From: Pseudomonadota bacterium
Lineage (GTDB): Bacteria > Pseudomonadota > Gammaproteobacteria > Xanthomonadales > Xanthomonadaceae
DNA: 64,000 bases
Assembly (NCBI GenBank): GCA_023419315.1
Contig: JAEZYE010000042.1
Location: forward strand, 1-64,000
Reading direction: 5' to 3'
A program made the position numbers and the translations under genes. Below the pieces are notes generated by a model. That model saw only the letters and a program-made list of their open reading frames with translations. It was not told the origin of the DNA and did not search any database. Positions 26,588-35,505 of the stretch are shown in pieces. Every line of letters begins with the position of its first letter. Position 1 is the first letter of the stretch.

Positions 26588-27292
26588 ATGGATCGCCGCC
26601 ACAGCCTGATCACGGGGGCCAATCGCGGCCTGGGCCTGGAGTTCGTGCGCCAGTTGCTGGCGCGGGGCGACGCCGTCATCGCGGCGTGCCGCCAGCCGGG
26701 CAAGGCGACGGCGCTCAACCAGCTCGCTGGCGAGCACCCCGGCCGGCTCCATGTATTGCCGCTCGATGTCACCGAACCGCGCTCGCTGGCGGAACTGGCA
26801 CGCGAAGTGGCGCTGGTCTGCGACGGCGAATGCCTGGACCTGCTGATCAACAACGCCGGTGTGCTGAAAGGCGGCGAACGGTTCGGCAGCGTCGCCGCGC
26901 CCGATCTGGAGACCAGCGTGCGGACCAATGCCATCGGTCCCTTCCTGCTGGTGCAGGCGCTGGCCGATCAGTTGGCTGAAGGCGCCGTGGTGGCGAATGT
27001 GTCGTCGGAAGTGGGCTCGATGGGACTCAAGCAGGAATTCCGCACACCGAGTTACGCCATCGGCAAGGCCGCGCAGAACATGGTCACGTCACTGCTGGCG
27101 CAGGCTCTGGCAGCACGCGGCATTCGCGTCGCGGCACTGCATCCGGGCTGGGTACGTACCGATATGGGCGGACCGCAGGCCACCTTGAGCGTCGAGGAAT
27201 CCGTTGCTGGACTGCTGCATGTAATCGGCGGGCTCGCCCTCGACGATACCGGCGGCTTCTTCGATTGGCAGGGCCAGCCGCTGCCCTGGTGA
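26588..27292 (+). CDS. Short-chain dehydrogenase/reductase (SDR)
   Basis: 234-residue NAD(P)-binding oxidoreductase, classical SDR: cofactor motif TGANRGLG at the N-terminus, NNAG (LLINNAGVL), catalytic serine in ANVSSEVGSM and YxxxK as YAIGK. Similar to C-factor/CsgA-like SDRs (LHPGWVRTDMGG near the C-terminus). Start ATG 26588. Divergent from the M16 gene across 160 nt. Substrate unknown. Confidence 0.9.
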   Translation: MDRRHSLITGANRGLGLEFVRQLLARGDAVIAACRQPGKATALNQLAGEHPGRLHVLPLDVTEPRSLAELAREVALVCDGECLDLLINNAGVLKGGERFGSVAAPDLETSVRTNAIGPFLLVQALADQLAEGAVVANVSSEVGSMGLKQEFRTPSYAIGKAAQNMVTSLLAQALAARGIRVAALHPGWVRTDMGGPQATLSVEESVAGLLHVIGGLALDDTGGFFDWQGQPLPW

Positions 27293-27532
27293 ACGCCGCC
27301 ACAATCCGGCCCGCGTGTTTTTCCGATCCGCACGCAACGCTGTGCGCCTAAACGGCATCCAAACAATGACGGCCGAGTTTTGGCCGGATGAGTTCAAGGA
27401 GGGCGTGTTTTGGGTCACATCCGGCGGAAGCAGGGCGTCCTGTCCGCAAGAAACCACTTCGAAGAGCGGACACTGGCCGGACACGGACACGCATCTCGGA
27501 ACGGAATATCCAACGAAATCAATGACATGAAG
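27293..27532. other. Intergenic stretch without a recognisable gene
   Basis: The 5' part of a 400-nt gap after the SDR gene. I see no ORF with a ribosome site, no tRNA-like fold and no terminator. A sigma-54-type promoter begins at 27533. Confidence 0.5.
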
Positions 27533-27548
27533 TTGGCACGCGTTCTGC
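27533..27548 (+). promoter_or_regulatory. Sigma-54 (RpoN) promoter
   Basis: TTGGCACG-CGTT-CTGC matches the consensus TTGGCACG-N4-TTGC at all but one position and has the exact GG-N10-GC spacing. Transcription would start near 27559, about 140 nt before the triple-repeat protein gene, the only gene in position. Confidence 0.7.
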
Positions 27549-27699
27549 GTACATCCCCAGCGACAACGTAACGCCCCGAATCAACCCTGACTGGTTGCTG
27601 AACAAAAGAGCCCCAAAAACAGGTTCTGCTTGATCTGACAGTTTAGGTGTACTACCTTACTACCACACCACGCAACAACATCACTACAGAGGCATGACA

Positions 27700-28074
27700 A
27701 TGAACACCAAGACGCTGCTTCCCTTCTCCGCCGCCGCACTGTTCGCACTTTGCGCCGGTTCCATGGTCCTTTCCGCCGACAGTCGCGCCGACAACGCCAC
27801 CCATACGCCGGTCGCCGCCAGCACGAACGTCCGAATCGTCGACCTGCCCGCCGTGACGGTCACCCCGACCGCCGAAGAAATGGCCATCTACCGCAAGATC
27901 GTCGACCTGCCGGCGGTGACAGTGCGTCCGACCGCCGCGGATCTGGCCCAGCTGCTGGCGGCACAGACCACGAAGATCGTCGACATGCCCGCCATTACCG
28001 TGCACCCGACGGCCGACGATCTGAAGATGCTGGCGACTGCCGGCGTACTGGCCCAGCAGCTGGCTTCGCGCTGA
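27700..28074 (+). CDS. Secreted protein with three IVDLPAVTV repeats
   Basis: Unassigned protein of 124 residues with a signal peptide ending near SADSRA. The mature part is made of three tandem units of about 21-26 residues, each opening IVD(L/M)PA(V/I)TV and continuing xPTAxxxx: residues beginning RIVDLPAVTVTPTAEE, KIVDLPAVTVRPTAAD and KIVDMPAITVHPTADD, then a helical end QLASR. The second of two near-adjacent ATGs (27700) is preferred because AGAGG then lies eight bases upstream; from the first (27694) it would be too close. The gene follows a probable sigma-54 promoter. Similar short repeat proteins occur in Xanthomonadaceae; function unknown. Confidence 0.75.
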   Translation: MNTKTLLPFSAAALFALCAGSMVLSADSRADNATHTPVAASTNVRIVDLPAVTVTPTAEEMAIYRKIVDLPAVTVRPTAADLAQLLAAQTTKIVDMPAITVHPTADDLKMLATAGVLAQQLASR

Positions 28075-28330
28075 TACCGGAAAGCTTCCCGAAACATCGC
28101 TCCAACGTTCCACGCATCACGCAACACTTCCGGTAAAAGCGCGTCCAATCCGCTGCTGCACCACGCCACCGCGCATCGACGCGCGAGCTTCCCCGCCGCA
28201 TCGCATGCGGCACGCATCCGGCGATCCCCCGGTCGCCCATCCGAAAGGCACGCTGCGCCACCGGCGCAGCGGCCTCCGCGAAACCCGCACGCTCCCTGGG
28301 CCTGCATGACAGCCGCGTAGAATTCCGCGC
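28075..28330. other. Intergenic region with long-range inverted repeat
   Basis: TACCGGAA (28075-28082) and TTCCGGTA (28128-28135) are perfect complements 45 nt apart directly after the triple-repeat gene. No T-run follows. No gene is seen in the rest of the 256 nt. Confidence 0.4.
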
Positions 28331-28807
28331 ATGACTGCGTTCCCGCTCGATGTGCTGCTCTACCAGCCCGAAATCCCGCCGAATACCGGCAACGTCATCC
28401 GCCTGTGCGCCAACACCGGCGCACGCCTGCACCTGATCCGGCCGCTGGGTTTCGAACTCGAGGATCGCCAGTTGCGTCGCGCGGGCCTCGACTATCACGA
28501 ATACGCGCGCGTGCAGGTGCACGATTCGCTTGAACATGCGCTCGCCGTGCTGCAGCCGCAGCGCCTGTTCGCCCTCAGCACGCGCGGGCGCGTGCGCTAC
28601 GACGAGATCCGCTACCAGGCCGGTGATGCATTCCTGTTCGGCCCGGAGACACGCGGCCTGCCGCAGGAAGTTCTGGATTCCATCGCCGCCGGACACCGGC
28701 TGCGTTTGCCGATGCAGCCGGACAACCGCAGCCTCAACCTCTCCAACACGGTCGCGGTGATGGTCTTCGAGGCCTGGCGCCAGCACGGCTTCGTCGGCGG
28801 CGTCTGA
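28331..28807 (+). CDS. trmL: tRNA (cytidine/uridine-34-2'-O)-methyltransferase TrmL
   Basis: Methylates the 2'-OH of wobble nucleotide 34 in two leucine tRNAs. 158 residues, the size of E. coli TrmL/YibK. SPOUT-class motifs: N-terminal YQPEIPPNTGNVIRLCANTG, then LFGPETRGLP and the knot segment LRLPMQPDNRSLNLSNTVAV. Start ATG 28331. Its stop is 8 nt from the stop of the convergent dadA-like gene. Confidence 0.95.
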   Translation: MTAFPLDVLLYQPEIPPNTGNVIRLCANTGARLHLIRPLGFELEDRQLRRAGLDYHEYARVQVHDSLEHALAVLQPQRLFALSTRGRVRYDEIRYQAGDAFLFGPETRGLPQEVLDSIAAGHRLRLPMQPDNRSLNLSNTVAVMVFEAWRQHGFVGGV

Positions 28808-28815
28808 CGGGCTGA

Positions 28816-30078
28816 TCAGGTCTGGAAGCGATCCAGCCGATACGGCCTCAAGTCCACCGCAACCCGTTCGCCCGTCATGACACGGGCCACCCACTCGCCG
28901 GTGATCGGCGCCTGCGTCAGTCCAAGCTGTCCATGCCCGGTGGCGACATAGATGCGTTCGTCCCGCACCCAGCCCAGCATCGGCAGCGAGTCCGGCGTGC
29001 ACGGACTTGCACTGGACCATTCCGATGACGGCGCCGCCGATAGTGCGGGCAGCAGGCGTCGCGCCAGGCCATCGAGGAATTGTGGCGATGTCGTGCGCCC
29101 TCCGATCGACGGGCCGATCCCGGTCATCGCACTGACGCGGATGCCGCTGGCCATCGGCGAAAGCAGCATGCGGCCTTCGACCCAGTGAACGGGACGCGCG
29201 ACATTTCCCCGCACCGGGTAAGCCAGGTGGCAACCGTGCAACGCCACCAGCGGCAGGCGCACGTCCCAGTCGCGCAGCAGTTCATTGGTCCACGCGCCGG
29301 CGGCGACCACGACCTGATCCACATGCACGTCACCGCGCAGCGTGCGTATGCGGTAACCCACGCCTTCGCGCTCGATCGCCACCGCATCGCTCATCAACGT
29401 GTCCGCGCCACGCGCGCACAGGCGATTGAACAACCGCCGGCAGAATTCATCCGGCTCACGCAGGAACAGGGCATCGCGTTGCAGCACGCCGTGCTTCAGA
29501 TCGTTCGACAGTTCGGGTTCAAGCGCATGCAGCTGATGTGCGTCGAGCAGATCGAGCTCGACGCCACGATGGCGGAGCTGTTCGCGTGCCGGGGCCGCTT
29601 GTTCGAACTGCCTCTCGTCGCTGTAGGCCTGGAGATAGCCTGTCTCGGCGATCAACGCCGTCAGATTCGCCTCTTCCGCCAGATCGCGCCACGCGGCCCG
29701 CGCATGGCGATTGATCCGGTGCGTGGCGTCCAGGCTCGCGCCGACGCCTTCCGCATCCGCGTGCCGTGCGAACTGCCACAGCCAGCGCAGATGCGACGGC
29801 AGTGCGGCCCAATCGAGCTTCTTCGTGGAGAAAGGATCACGCAGGCTGCGCAGCAAGCCCGCCAGCGTGAACGCGCCCGACAACGGCATCAGGTTGCCGA
29901 CCGCCACCGCACCGGAATTGCCGAACGACGCGCCGCCCGCGGGACCACGCGGATCGATCAGAAGACAGCCCAGTCCGCGCGCCTGCAGTCGATGCGCGAT
30001 GGACAGGCCGACGATGCCGCAGCCGATGATGGCCACATCGCTGACACGGCCGGAATGCCGCTTCGCCGCGTCGATCAT
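28816..30078 (-). CDS. FAD-dependent D-amino-acid dehydrogenase (DadA-like)
   Basis: Predicted membrane-associated flavoenzyme that oxidises D-amino acids such as D-alanine to keto acids. 420 residues: dinucleotide-binding motif IIGCGIVGLSIAHRL near the N-terminus, the DadA-typical GASFGNSGAV, a substrate domain in the middle, and a C-terminal FAD segment VATGHGQLGLTQAP. Its start overlaps the end of the D-Ala-D-Ala dipeptidase gene by 4 nt (ATGA), so D-alanine released by that enzyme is the obvious substrate (inference). Other D-amino acids or proline are possible. Confidence 0.85.
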   Translation of the reverse strand: MIDAAKRHSGRVSDVAIIGCGIVGLSIAHRLQARGLGCLLIDPRGPAGGASFGNSGAVAVGNLMPLSGAFTLAGLLRSLRDPFSTKKLDWAALPSHLRWLWQFARHADAEGVGASLDATHRINRHARAAWRDLAEEANLTALIAETGYLQAYSDERQFEQAAPAREQLRHRGVELDLLDAHQLHALEPELSNDLKHGVLQRDALFLREPDEFCRRLFNRLCARGADTLMSDAVAIEREGVGYRIRTLRGDVHVDQVVVAAGAWTNELLRDWDVRLPLVALHGCHLAYPVRGNVARPVHWVEGRMLLSPMASGIRVSAMTGIGPSIGGRTTSPQFLDGLARRLLPALSAAPSSEWSSASPCTPDSLPMLGWVRDERIYVATGHGQLGLTQAPITGEWVARVMTGERVAVDLRPYRLDRFQT

Positions 30079-30821
30079 CGAACGGGAATGTCGTAGGCGG
30101 TTTCCGGCGTCGGCTCCGGCTGCAAGATGTAGTGCCACCACTCCAGCGGATAGTTGCGGAACCCGCGCCGCTCCATCGCCTCGCGCAGCACCATGCGATG
30201 GGCCCGCTGAGGACCGGTGATGCGCGGATCGTCGGTGTTGGCGAGCGTATCGAAGCGGTCGAATTCGGTGCCCATATCCAGCACTTCGCAGTCGTTGGCC
30301 GTGCACTGCTCGAGGCCCAGATCGACCGTCGCACCGCGGCTGTGCCCGGATGTTTCCGCGATATAGCCGTCCAGCAGCCGCGATTTGTCCAGGTTCGGAT
30401 AGAACTCCGGCTTGGTGCGCTGATCCGACAGATCATGCGCCCAGCGCACGAAATGCTTCACCGCGCGCACGGGCCGATAGCAGTCATACACGCGCAGGCG
30501 ATAGCCGCGCGCACGCAGATCAGCGGCGACCTGCTGCAACGCCAGCGCGACGGGACGCAACAGGTAGCACTTGGCGGCTTGATAGCCGTCGACGGGAGTG
30601 CCGACGAAGTTGTGCGTGCCGGCATAGCGGATATCGAAACGTGCATCGGGAATCAGCGCCGCGACGTCAACCAGATCGACCTGCTCCATTTGCGTCGCGG
30701 ATGAGACTTCCACGTCGGCGGCAAGGGCGGGCGCGGCCATCATTATCGCTGCGAGCGCAAGCGCGCATGCAGTCCTGCATTCACTCACAGGCGGAAATCC
30801 TCCGGAAATCCAGGTCCGCAT
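30075..30821 (-). CDS. D-alanyl-D-alanine dipeptidase, VanX/DdpX family (M15D)
   Basis: Zinc dipeptidase that splits D-Ala-D-Ala. The metal motif SxHxxGxAxD appears as SGHSRGATVD and the catalytic Glu-His as PLEWWH; YDCYRPVRAV is the conserved substrate-site segment. A hydrophobic N-terminal segment (ALALAAIMMAAPALA) predicts export to the periplasm, where cell-wall fragments would be met, unlike cytoplasmic VanX. The ATG at 30821 overlaps the preceding hydrolase gene by 41 nt; an in-frame GTG at 30788 would reduce this to 8 nt and shorten the signal peptide. Coupled to the dehydrogenase downstream. Confidence 0.88.
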   Translation of the reverse strand: MRTWISGGFPPVSECRTACALALAAIMMAAPALAADVEVSSATQMEQVDLVDVAALIPDARFDIRYAGTHNFVGTPVDGYQAAKCYLLRPVALALQQVAADLRARGYRLRVYDCYRPVRAVKHFVRWAHDLSDQRTKPEFYPNLDKSRLLDGYIAETSGHSRGATVDLGLEQCTANDCEVLDMGTEFDRFDTLANTDDPRITGPQRAHRMVLREAMERRGFRNYPLEWWHYILQPEPTPETAYDIPVR

Positions 30822-32346
30822 AGTCGTAACTGAAATCGGCCTCGGGATCGACGTGTGACACTGTCATGCGTTGCGGCGCGCCCGCAACCGCCGGGTGGAA
30901 ATGCAGCCACGCCTCGGCATCGACACTGTCCTCGTCCCAGTCGACGAGCCAGCCTTCGCCGGCCTTCATCACCGTGCCGGTCAGCATCGGCGACTTGGCC
31001 GCCTTGAAGCGCACGCGGCCGTCGGCGCTGCACAGAGCCACATCGCCGAACCACGGATCCCGATATCGGCCCGTGTGTGTCCGCAGCTCCTGCACGCTGG
31101 CCGGTCGCCGCTGCGCCGCGCGCGCGCGCGCCTGCAACTGGCTTTGCACGGAGTCGGCATCTTCACGCGCGATTGCTTCGGCGTAGTAGGCCACATCGAC
31201 CTTCTGCGCGGGCGCGGTGTAATGCTTGGTCAACACTTCGCCAAGTACGGCGCGCGCATCCTCGCCTTCGCCGTTGATGAGCACCACGATGCCGACCTTC
31301 CGGTCGGGCAGCAGGATCACCGAGGAATACATTCCCGCCAGCGTCCCGGTATGCGCCACCTTCCATGCGCCGTCCACGTCGGACAGGCGCCAGCCGTAGC
31401 CGTAGGCCGAGAAGTGGCTGTTGTCCCAGCTCTTCATGCGTTTGCTGACCGGCATCGGCATGTGCGCCGTCCACACGGCCTTGCGCTGCGTTTCGCTCAG
31501 CCAGCCGGGTGCGCGCGACGGGTCGAGCCATTGGCCCATCCACGCCAGCATGTCGTCGAGGCTGCAGCGGATGCCGCCGGCCGCCATCGAGGTGATGTCC
31601 GGCACGACGTCGCCGTCTTCGCGGATGACCGCATTGCCTGCGCCGGTGCGCATGTGCGGCTGCGCGACATTGCCCACTTCACTGCGCCGCCATTCGCCGA
31701 CCTGGCAGCGATCCAGCTTCAATGGCTGGAAAATCTCGCGCCGCACCAGTTCTTCGTAGGGTGCTCCGCCTGCCGCGGCCGCGACTTCCCCGGCCACGAC
31801 ATAGAGCAGATTGTCGTACGCATAATGCGAGCGGAAGCTGTGCGTCGGCTTCAGGTGCGCGAGGCCGGCGATGATGTCGGCGCGCTGGAATCCGTTCGGT
31901 TCGGGCCACAGCATCAGGTCACCCGCACCCAACCCCAGACCGCTGTTGTGGATCAGCAGGTCCCGCACCTGCATGTGCTGCGTCACCCACGGGTCGTGCA
32001 TGCGGAACTGCGGCAGGTACTTCGTGACCGGGTCGTCCCACTTCAACTTGCCCTGATCCACCAGGCGCGCGAGTACGGCAGCCGTCATCGCCTTGCTGTT
32101 TGACGCGATCTTGAACAGCGTGTCGCGATCGATTCGCTCGCCACTTCCCACTGCAAGCTCGCCGTGGGTTTTCGTGTAGACGATGCGGCCGTCCTCGATG
32201 ACGCCAACAGCAATGCCGGGGAGCTGGTAGCGGCGGACCGTCTGTTCGACCGCGGCATCGAAAGCCGCCGGATCCACCGCATGCGCATTCACCGCCAGCG
32301 CGCATGCCAGTGCAGCCGCGAACCGCAGATTCGTGCGCCTTGTCAT
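30781..32346 (-). CDS. Serine hydrolase, class C beta-lactamase/DD-peptidase fold
   Basis: 521-residue exported penicillin-binding-protein-like hydrolase. Signal peptide to AHA (about 23). Catalytic SxxK is Ser82-Asn-Ser-Lys85 (FKIASNSK), the YxN motif is YDN in YAYDNLLYVVAGE, and HTG replaces KTG (VAHTGTLAG). The last 130 residues form an extra beta domain (DUF3471-like) seen in D-aminopeptidase or esterase relatives. Ribosome site AGGAAAG precedes ATG 32346. In this locus a D-amino-acid peptidase acting on wall peptides is more likely than a resistance enzyme (inference). Confidence 0.87.
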   Translation of the reverse strand: MTRRTNLRFAAALACALAVNAHAVDPAAFDAAVEQTVRRYQLPGIAVGVIEDGRIVYTKTHGELAVGSGERIDRDTLFKIASNSKAMTAAVLARLVDQGKLKWDDPVTKYLPQFRMHDPWVTQHMQVRDLLIHNSGLGLGAGDLMLWPEPNGFQRADIIAGLAHLKPTHSFRSHYAYDNLLYVVAGEVAAAAGGAPYEELVRREIFQPLKLDRCQVGEWRRSEVGNVAQPHMRTGAGNAVIREDGDVVPDITSMAAGGIRCSLDDMLAWMGQWLDPSRAPGWLSETQRKAVWTAHMPMPVSKRMKSWDNSHFSAYGYGWRLSDVDGAWKVAHTGTLAGMYSSVILLPDRKVGIVVLINGEGEDARAVLGEVLTKHYTAPAQKVDVAYYAEAIAREDADSVQSQLQARARAAQRRPASVQELRTHTGRYRDPWFGDVALCSADGRVRFKAAKSPMLTGTVMKAGEGWLVDWDEDSVDAEAWLHFHPAVAGAPQRMTVSHVDPEADFSYDYADLDFRRISACE

Positions 32347-32375
32347 CGTCTTTCCTTTCGTCCTTCCCATGCGAA

Positions 32376-32403
32376 GCCGCCGCTGGCTTTCACCAGCGGC
32401 GGC
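32376..32403 (-). promoter_or_regulatory. Strong hairpin between TonB receptor and hydrolase genes
   Basis: GCCGCCGCTGG (32376-32386) and CCAGCGGCGGC (32393-32403) form a perfect 11-bp stem with a 6-nt loop. On the minus strand only TTCGC follows, so it is more likely an mRNA 3'-end stabiliser or partial attenuator than a full terminator. Confidence 0.6.
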
Positions 32404-32423
32404 AGTTGCAGTGCCTGGTTGAA

Positions 32424-35400
32424 TCAGAAGCTGTAGGTCGCGACCAGTTGCATGTAGCGCGGCGACTGCCAGCCAGTGCCCGTTCCGAACGTATTGGTGC
32501 GATAGGCACCGGGACCGAACTCGTAACGGGAGTGGACATTGGTGACGCGCTGCTGGTTCAGCAGGTTGTACACCGACAGTCGGACCTTGAAATCGACCTC
32601 CGGCACCGGCAGCGTCCATACAACACTGGCACCCAGGTTGTAGGTCCACGGCAGGCGGCCGTAGTCGCCACGCCCGGTGTAGCGATACACGCGATCGGCG
32701 TAGGTCCAGCCCGGGTTGTCCGGCGTCGCGGTGCATTCAGCGACGCAGATGTAACTCGAACCACCACTGCCGTACTCGTTGGTGAAGCTGCCGGCCGAGG
32801 TCGTATCGCCGGGCCAGGTCACGCCGTACGCCGTAATCGGGCCGCCGGACTGGATGTTGAGCGTGCCGCCGAACAGCCATTGATCATTGAGCGCGTAGCT
32901 GGCGCGCAACTTGATCTGATGTTCGTGATCATTGAACAGCGGCCCGTAGCGGTCGTTGTTGGCCGGATGATCCCAGTGCTGGACCATGCCGGTATCCGCG
33001 TAGCCGAGTTCGGAATTGACCGGGCCTTCGAAGTTGCCTTCCGACTTGGACCACAGGTAGGAAGCGTTCAACGACCACTTGCCGTCCCACGCGCGATCAA
33101 TCTGGAACTCCACCGCCTTGTAGGTTCGCTTGGGATCCGAATAGCCGATGACCTCTCCGCTGCCACCCTTGCGATAGCCTTCGCGCGAGGTGTCGATGGT
33201 GATCCAGCCATCGGTGGCACAACCCATTTCGGTGGTGCCCCAGATGGTCAGCGTCTCGCCGGGATTGCCGATCGGCCACAACGTCGAGGGGGTCGGTCCG
33301 CACGGCGTGTGGTTGATGCGCATGTCGTCGAGCGCGCGCGTCATGCGCCGATACGTGGCGTTAACGCCCCAAGACCAGGCCTGGTCGATCATGCTCTGGA
33401 AGCCGAGGATGGCTTCATCCTGATAGACCGGCTCCAGATCGCGATCCACGCTCTGGCGGAGATCGCCGGTGCCGACGTTCATCGAAGTATCGGTCGCACC
33501 CAGCTGCGCGCCGATGATGGGATCCGCATACGGCGTTCCGGTGACCGGGTTGCTGCGGACCGTCCAGCCGTCAAGCGCGTAGTACGTGTACTCGTCGGTC
33601 AGGCCACCGGCGAACGTCACGTTGATGTTGTTGGTGACCGGCAGGTAGTAGCGGCCGAGGTTGCCGTACAGCTTGGTGCTGCCGTCACCCTTCATGTCCC
33701 ACGAGAAGCCCATGCGCGGGGCGATCAGATCATCCATCTTGATGAAGCTGCTGCCCGACGCCGTGCGGTTGTCGAACATGTCCAGGCGGACGCCGAGATT
33801 CACCAGCAGGTTCGGGGTGACGTTCCAGATGTCTTCGAGGTAGTACGCATTGGCTTCGGTTTCGAACGTGCCACCGTCGACGCGACGGCGCGCACGCAGC
33901 ACCTCGAATACGCCGGCCGGCACGACGTTGCCGGGATACAGCTCGCTTCCCGGCGTCACGCCGATGGCCGTGTAAGTCATGCCGGTCGGGCCCGGATACT
34001 TCGAGGCCTGCTCGGTGGTCATCAATTCGCGATCGGCGCCGAAGCGCAGCAGGTGATTGCCGAGACTCCATTCGAAGTCCAGGCGAATGGCTTCACGCTC
34101 GTTCTCGCGCTCGATGATCGAGTTGCCGCTCGGATGGCAGCCCAGCACCGGCGTCGGGATCGAGCCGACGTACGGGTCGTAGCTGTCTTCGCGGGTCACG
34201 CGGCTGCAATCCTGATCCAGATTGGAACGGCTGAAGCTGTCGCGGTTGTTGATGCCGTACATCGCCTTGGCGACGAAGTTGTCACCGAAATGACCGGTGT
34301 AGGTGGCCGACCAGTTCTTGCCGCCCCCATCCACCAGCGTGTCGCCCGTCCAGCCCAGTCGCTCCTGTGTCTCGAAGTCGTAGCCGTAGCCGGCCAGCAG
34401 CGTCTCGGTTTCGTCGGAGAACGCCAGCATCTCGAGCAGATGGTTGTCGGTGATGTTCCAGTCCAGCTTCGTGCCCCAGAATCCATCATCGGCCTGCGAA
34501 TCGGTCAGGCTGGTGCCGGTGTTGTTGGTGTATTTGCGATGGTTGTCGCGGTCTTCATACATCGCGAACAGGAACAACTTGTCCTTCACCACCGGACCCG
34601 AGCCCCACACGTTGGCCTTGGTGAACTGCTGCTTGTCCTGGCTGGCGTACGCATGAGGCGAGCCATCCCGGTGGAAATGATCATCCGCGTGGGCGCGCCA
34701 GCCGGCGGGTTCCAGCGTCACTTCGACACCGCCGTGGAATTCATTGCTGCCGGAGCGCGTCACGGCGTTGATGACGCCACCGGTGCTGCGACCGAACTCG
34801 ACCGAGTAGCCACCGGTCTTGACCTGGAATTCCTGGAAGAACCCGAACGGCGTGGTTGAAAAACCCTGCCGGTTATAGATGTCGGTGACGTTCAGTCCGT
34901 TGATGTAGACCGCATTCTCCGCCACGGAAGAGCCCGCGAAGGACAGGCCGCCGAACGAAGCGTTGGACGAGTTCACGCCCGGCGCCAGGTTCACCACCGC
35001 GGCAATGCTCTGATCGACCGGAAGCCGCGCCAGATCTTCGCGCGTGATGTTGGTGGCCGATTCGGTTGCGCGCACATCCACACGATTGACCACGCGCGAG
35101 CCGACGACCTGCATCGACTCCAGGTTCACGACACCGCCTTCCGAACCCAGGTTCACGGTGGTCGTGCCGCCCAGCGACACCGAGACGCCAACCGTGTTGC
35201 CGACGTTTTCGCCGTTGCGCTTGACCTGCAATTGATAGTCGCCAATCGGCAACTGGCTGAGGCGGTAGCTGCCATCCGCGCCCACCGTGACGGTACGCGT
35301 CAATCCCGTGGACGGATTGGTGACCGTGATCGTGTCACCCGCATTCGCCCGGCCTGCCACCGCACCATTGACGTTCTGCGCCATCGCCATCGGCGCCAGC

Positions 35401-35462
35401 GACGCCATGCATGCACTCAACGCCAGACAGAGTGCCGCTTTCTTCAAACGCTTGCCTTTCAT
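32424..35462 (-). CDS. TonB-dependent outer-membrane receptor, Oar-like
   Basis: 1012-residue gated outer-membrane transporter. Signal peptide MKGKRLKKAALCLALSACMA to about AMAQ, a carboxypeptidase-regulatory-like beta-sandwich (about 30-105, ending in LESMQVVGSR), a plug domain (about 110-240 with VYINGLNVTDIYNRQGF and GRSTGGVINAVTRSG), then a large barrel ending in aromatic YSF. The Oar type lacks a clear N-terminal TonB box motif by eye. It is the uptake candidate of the surrounding peptide-degrading locus; the ligand is inferred, not shown. Confidence 0.9.
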   Translation of the reverse strand: MKGKRLKKAALCLALSACMASLAPMAMAQNVNGAVAGRANAGDTITVTNPSTGLTRTVTVGADGSYRLSQLPIGDYQLQVKRNGENVGNTVGVSVSLGGTTTVNLGSEGGVVNLESMQVVGSRVVNRVDVRATESATNITREDLARLPVDQSIAAVVNLAPGVNSSNASFGGLSFAGSSVAENAVYINGLNVTDIYNRQGFSTTPFGFFQEFQVKTGGYSVEFGRSTGGVINAVTRSGSNEFHGGVEVTLEPAGWRAHADDHFHRDGSPHAYASQDKQQFTKANVWGSGPVVKDKLFLFAMYEDRDNHRKYTNNTGTSLTDSQADDGFWGTKLDWNITDNHLLEMLAFSDETETLLAGYGYDFETQERLGWTGDTLVDGGGKNWSATYTGHFGDNFVAKAMYGINNRDSFSRSNLDQDCSRVTREDSYDPYVGSIPTPVLGCHPSGNSIIERENEREAIRLDFEWSLGNHLLRFGADRELMTTEQASKYPGPTGMTYTAIGVTPGSELYPGNVVPAGVFEVLRARRRVDGGTFETEANAYYLEDIWNVTPNLLVNLGVRLDMFDNRTASGSSFIKMDDLIAPRMGFSWDMKGDGSTKLYGNLGRYYLPVTNNINVTFAGGLTDEYTYYALDGWTVRSNPVTGTPYADPIIGAQLGATDTSMNVGTGDLRQSVDRDLEPVYQDEAILGFQSMIDQAWSWGVNATYRRMTRALDDMRINHTPCGPTPSTLWPIGNPGETLTIWGTTEMGCATDGWITIDTSREGYRKGGSGEVIGYSDPKRTYKAVEFQIDRAWDGKWSLNASYLWSKSEGNFEGPVNSELGYADTGMVQHWDHPANNDRYGPLFNDHEHQIKLRASYALNDQWLFGGTLNIQSGGPITAYGVTWPGDTTSAGSFTNEYGSGGSSYICVAECTATPDNPGWTYADRVYRYTGRGDYGRLPWTYNLGASVVWTLPVPEVDFKVRLSVYNLLNQQRVTNVHSRYEFGPGAYRTNTFGTGTGWQSPRYMQLVATYSF

Positions 35463-35505
35463 CCCCGCTCTCTCCTGCTAGGTGTGAATTCTTGAAGCCT
35501 GCCCG

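Noticed and set aside
31117..31131. Alternating CG run inside the serine hydrolase gene
   Set aside because: Encodes an Ala/Arg stretch in frame; explained by codon use at high GC rather than a structural element.
32304..34859. 851-codon open frame opposite the TonB receptor
   Set aside because: Composition typical of an antisense shadow; the receptor frame has signal peptide, plug and barrel.
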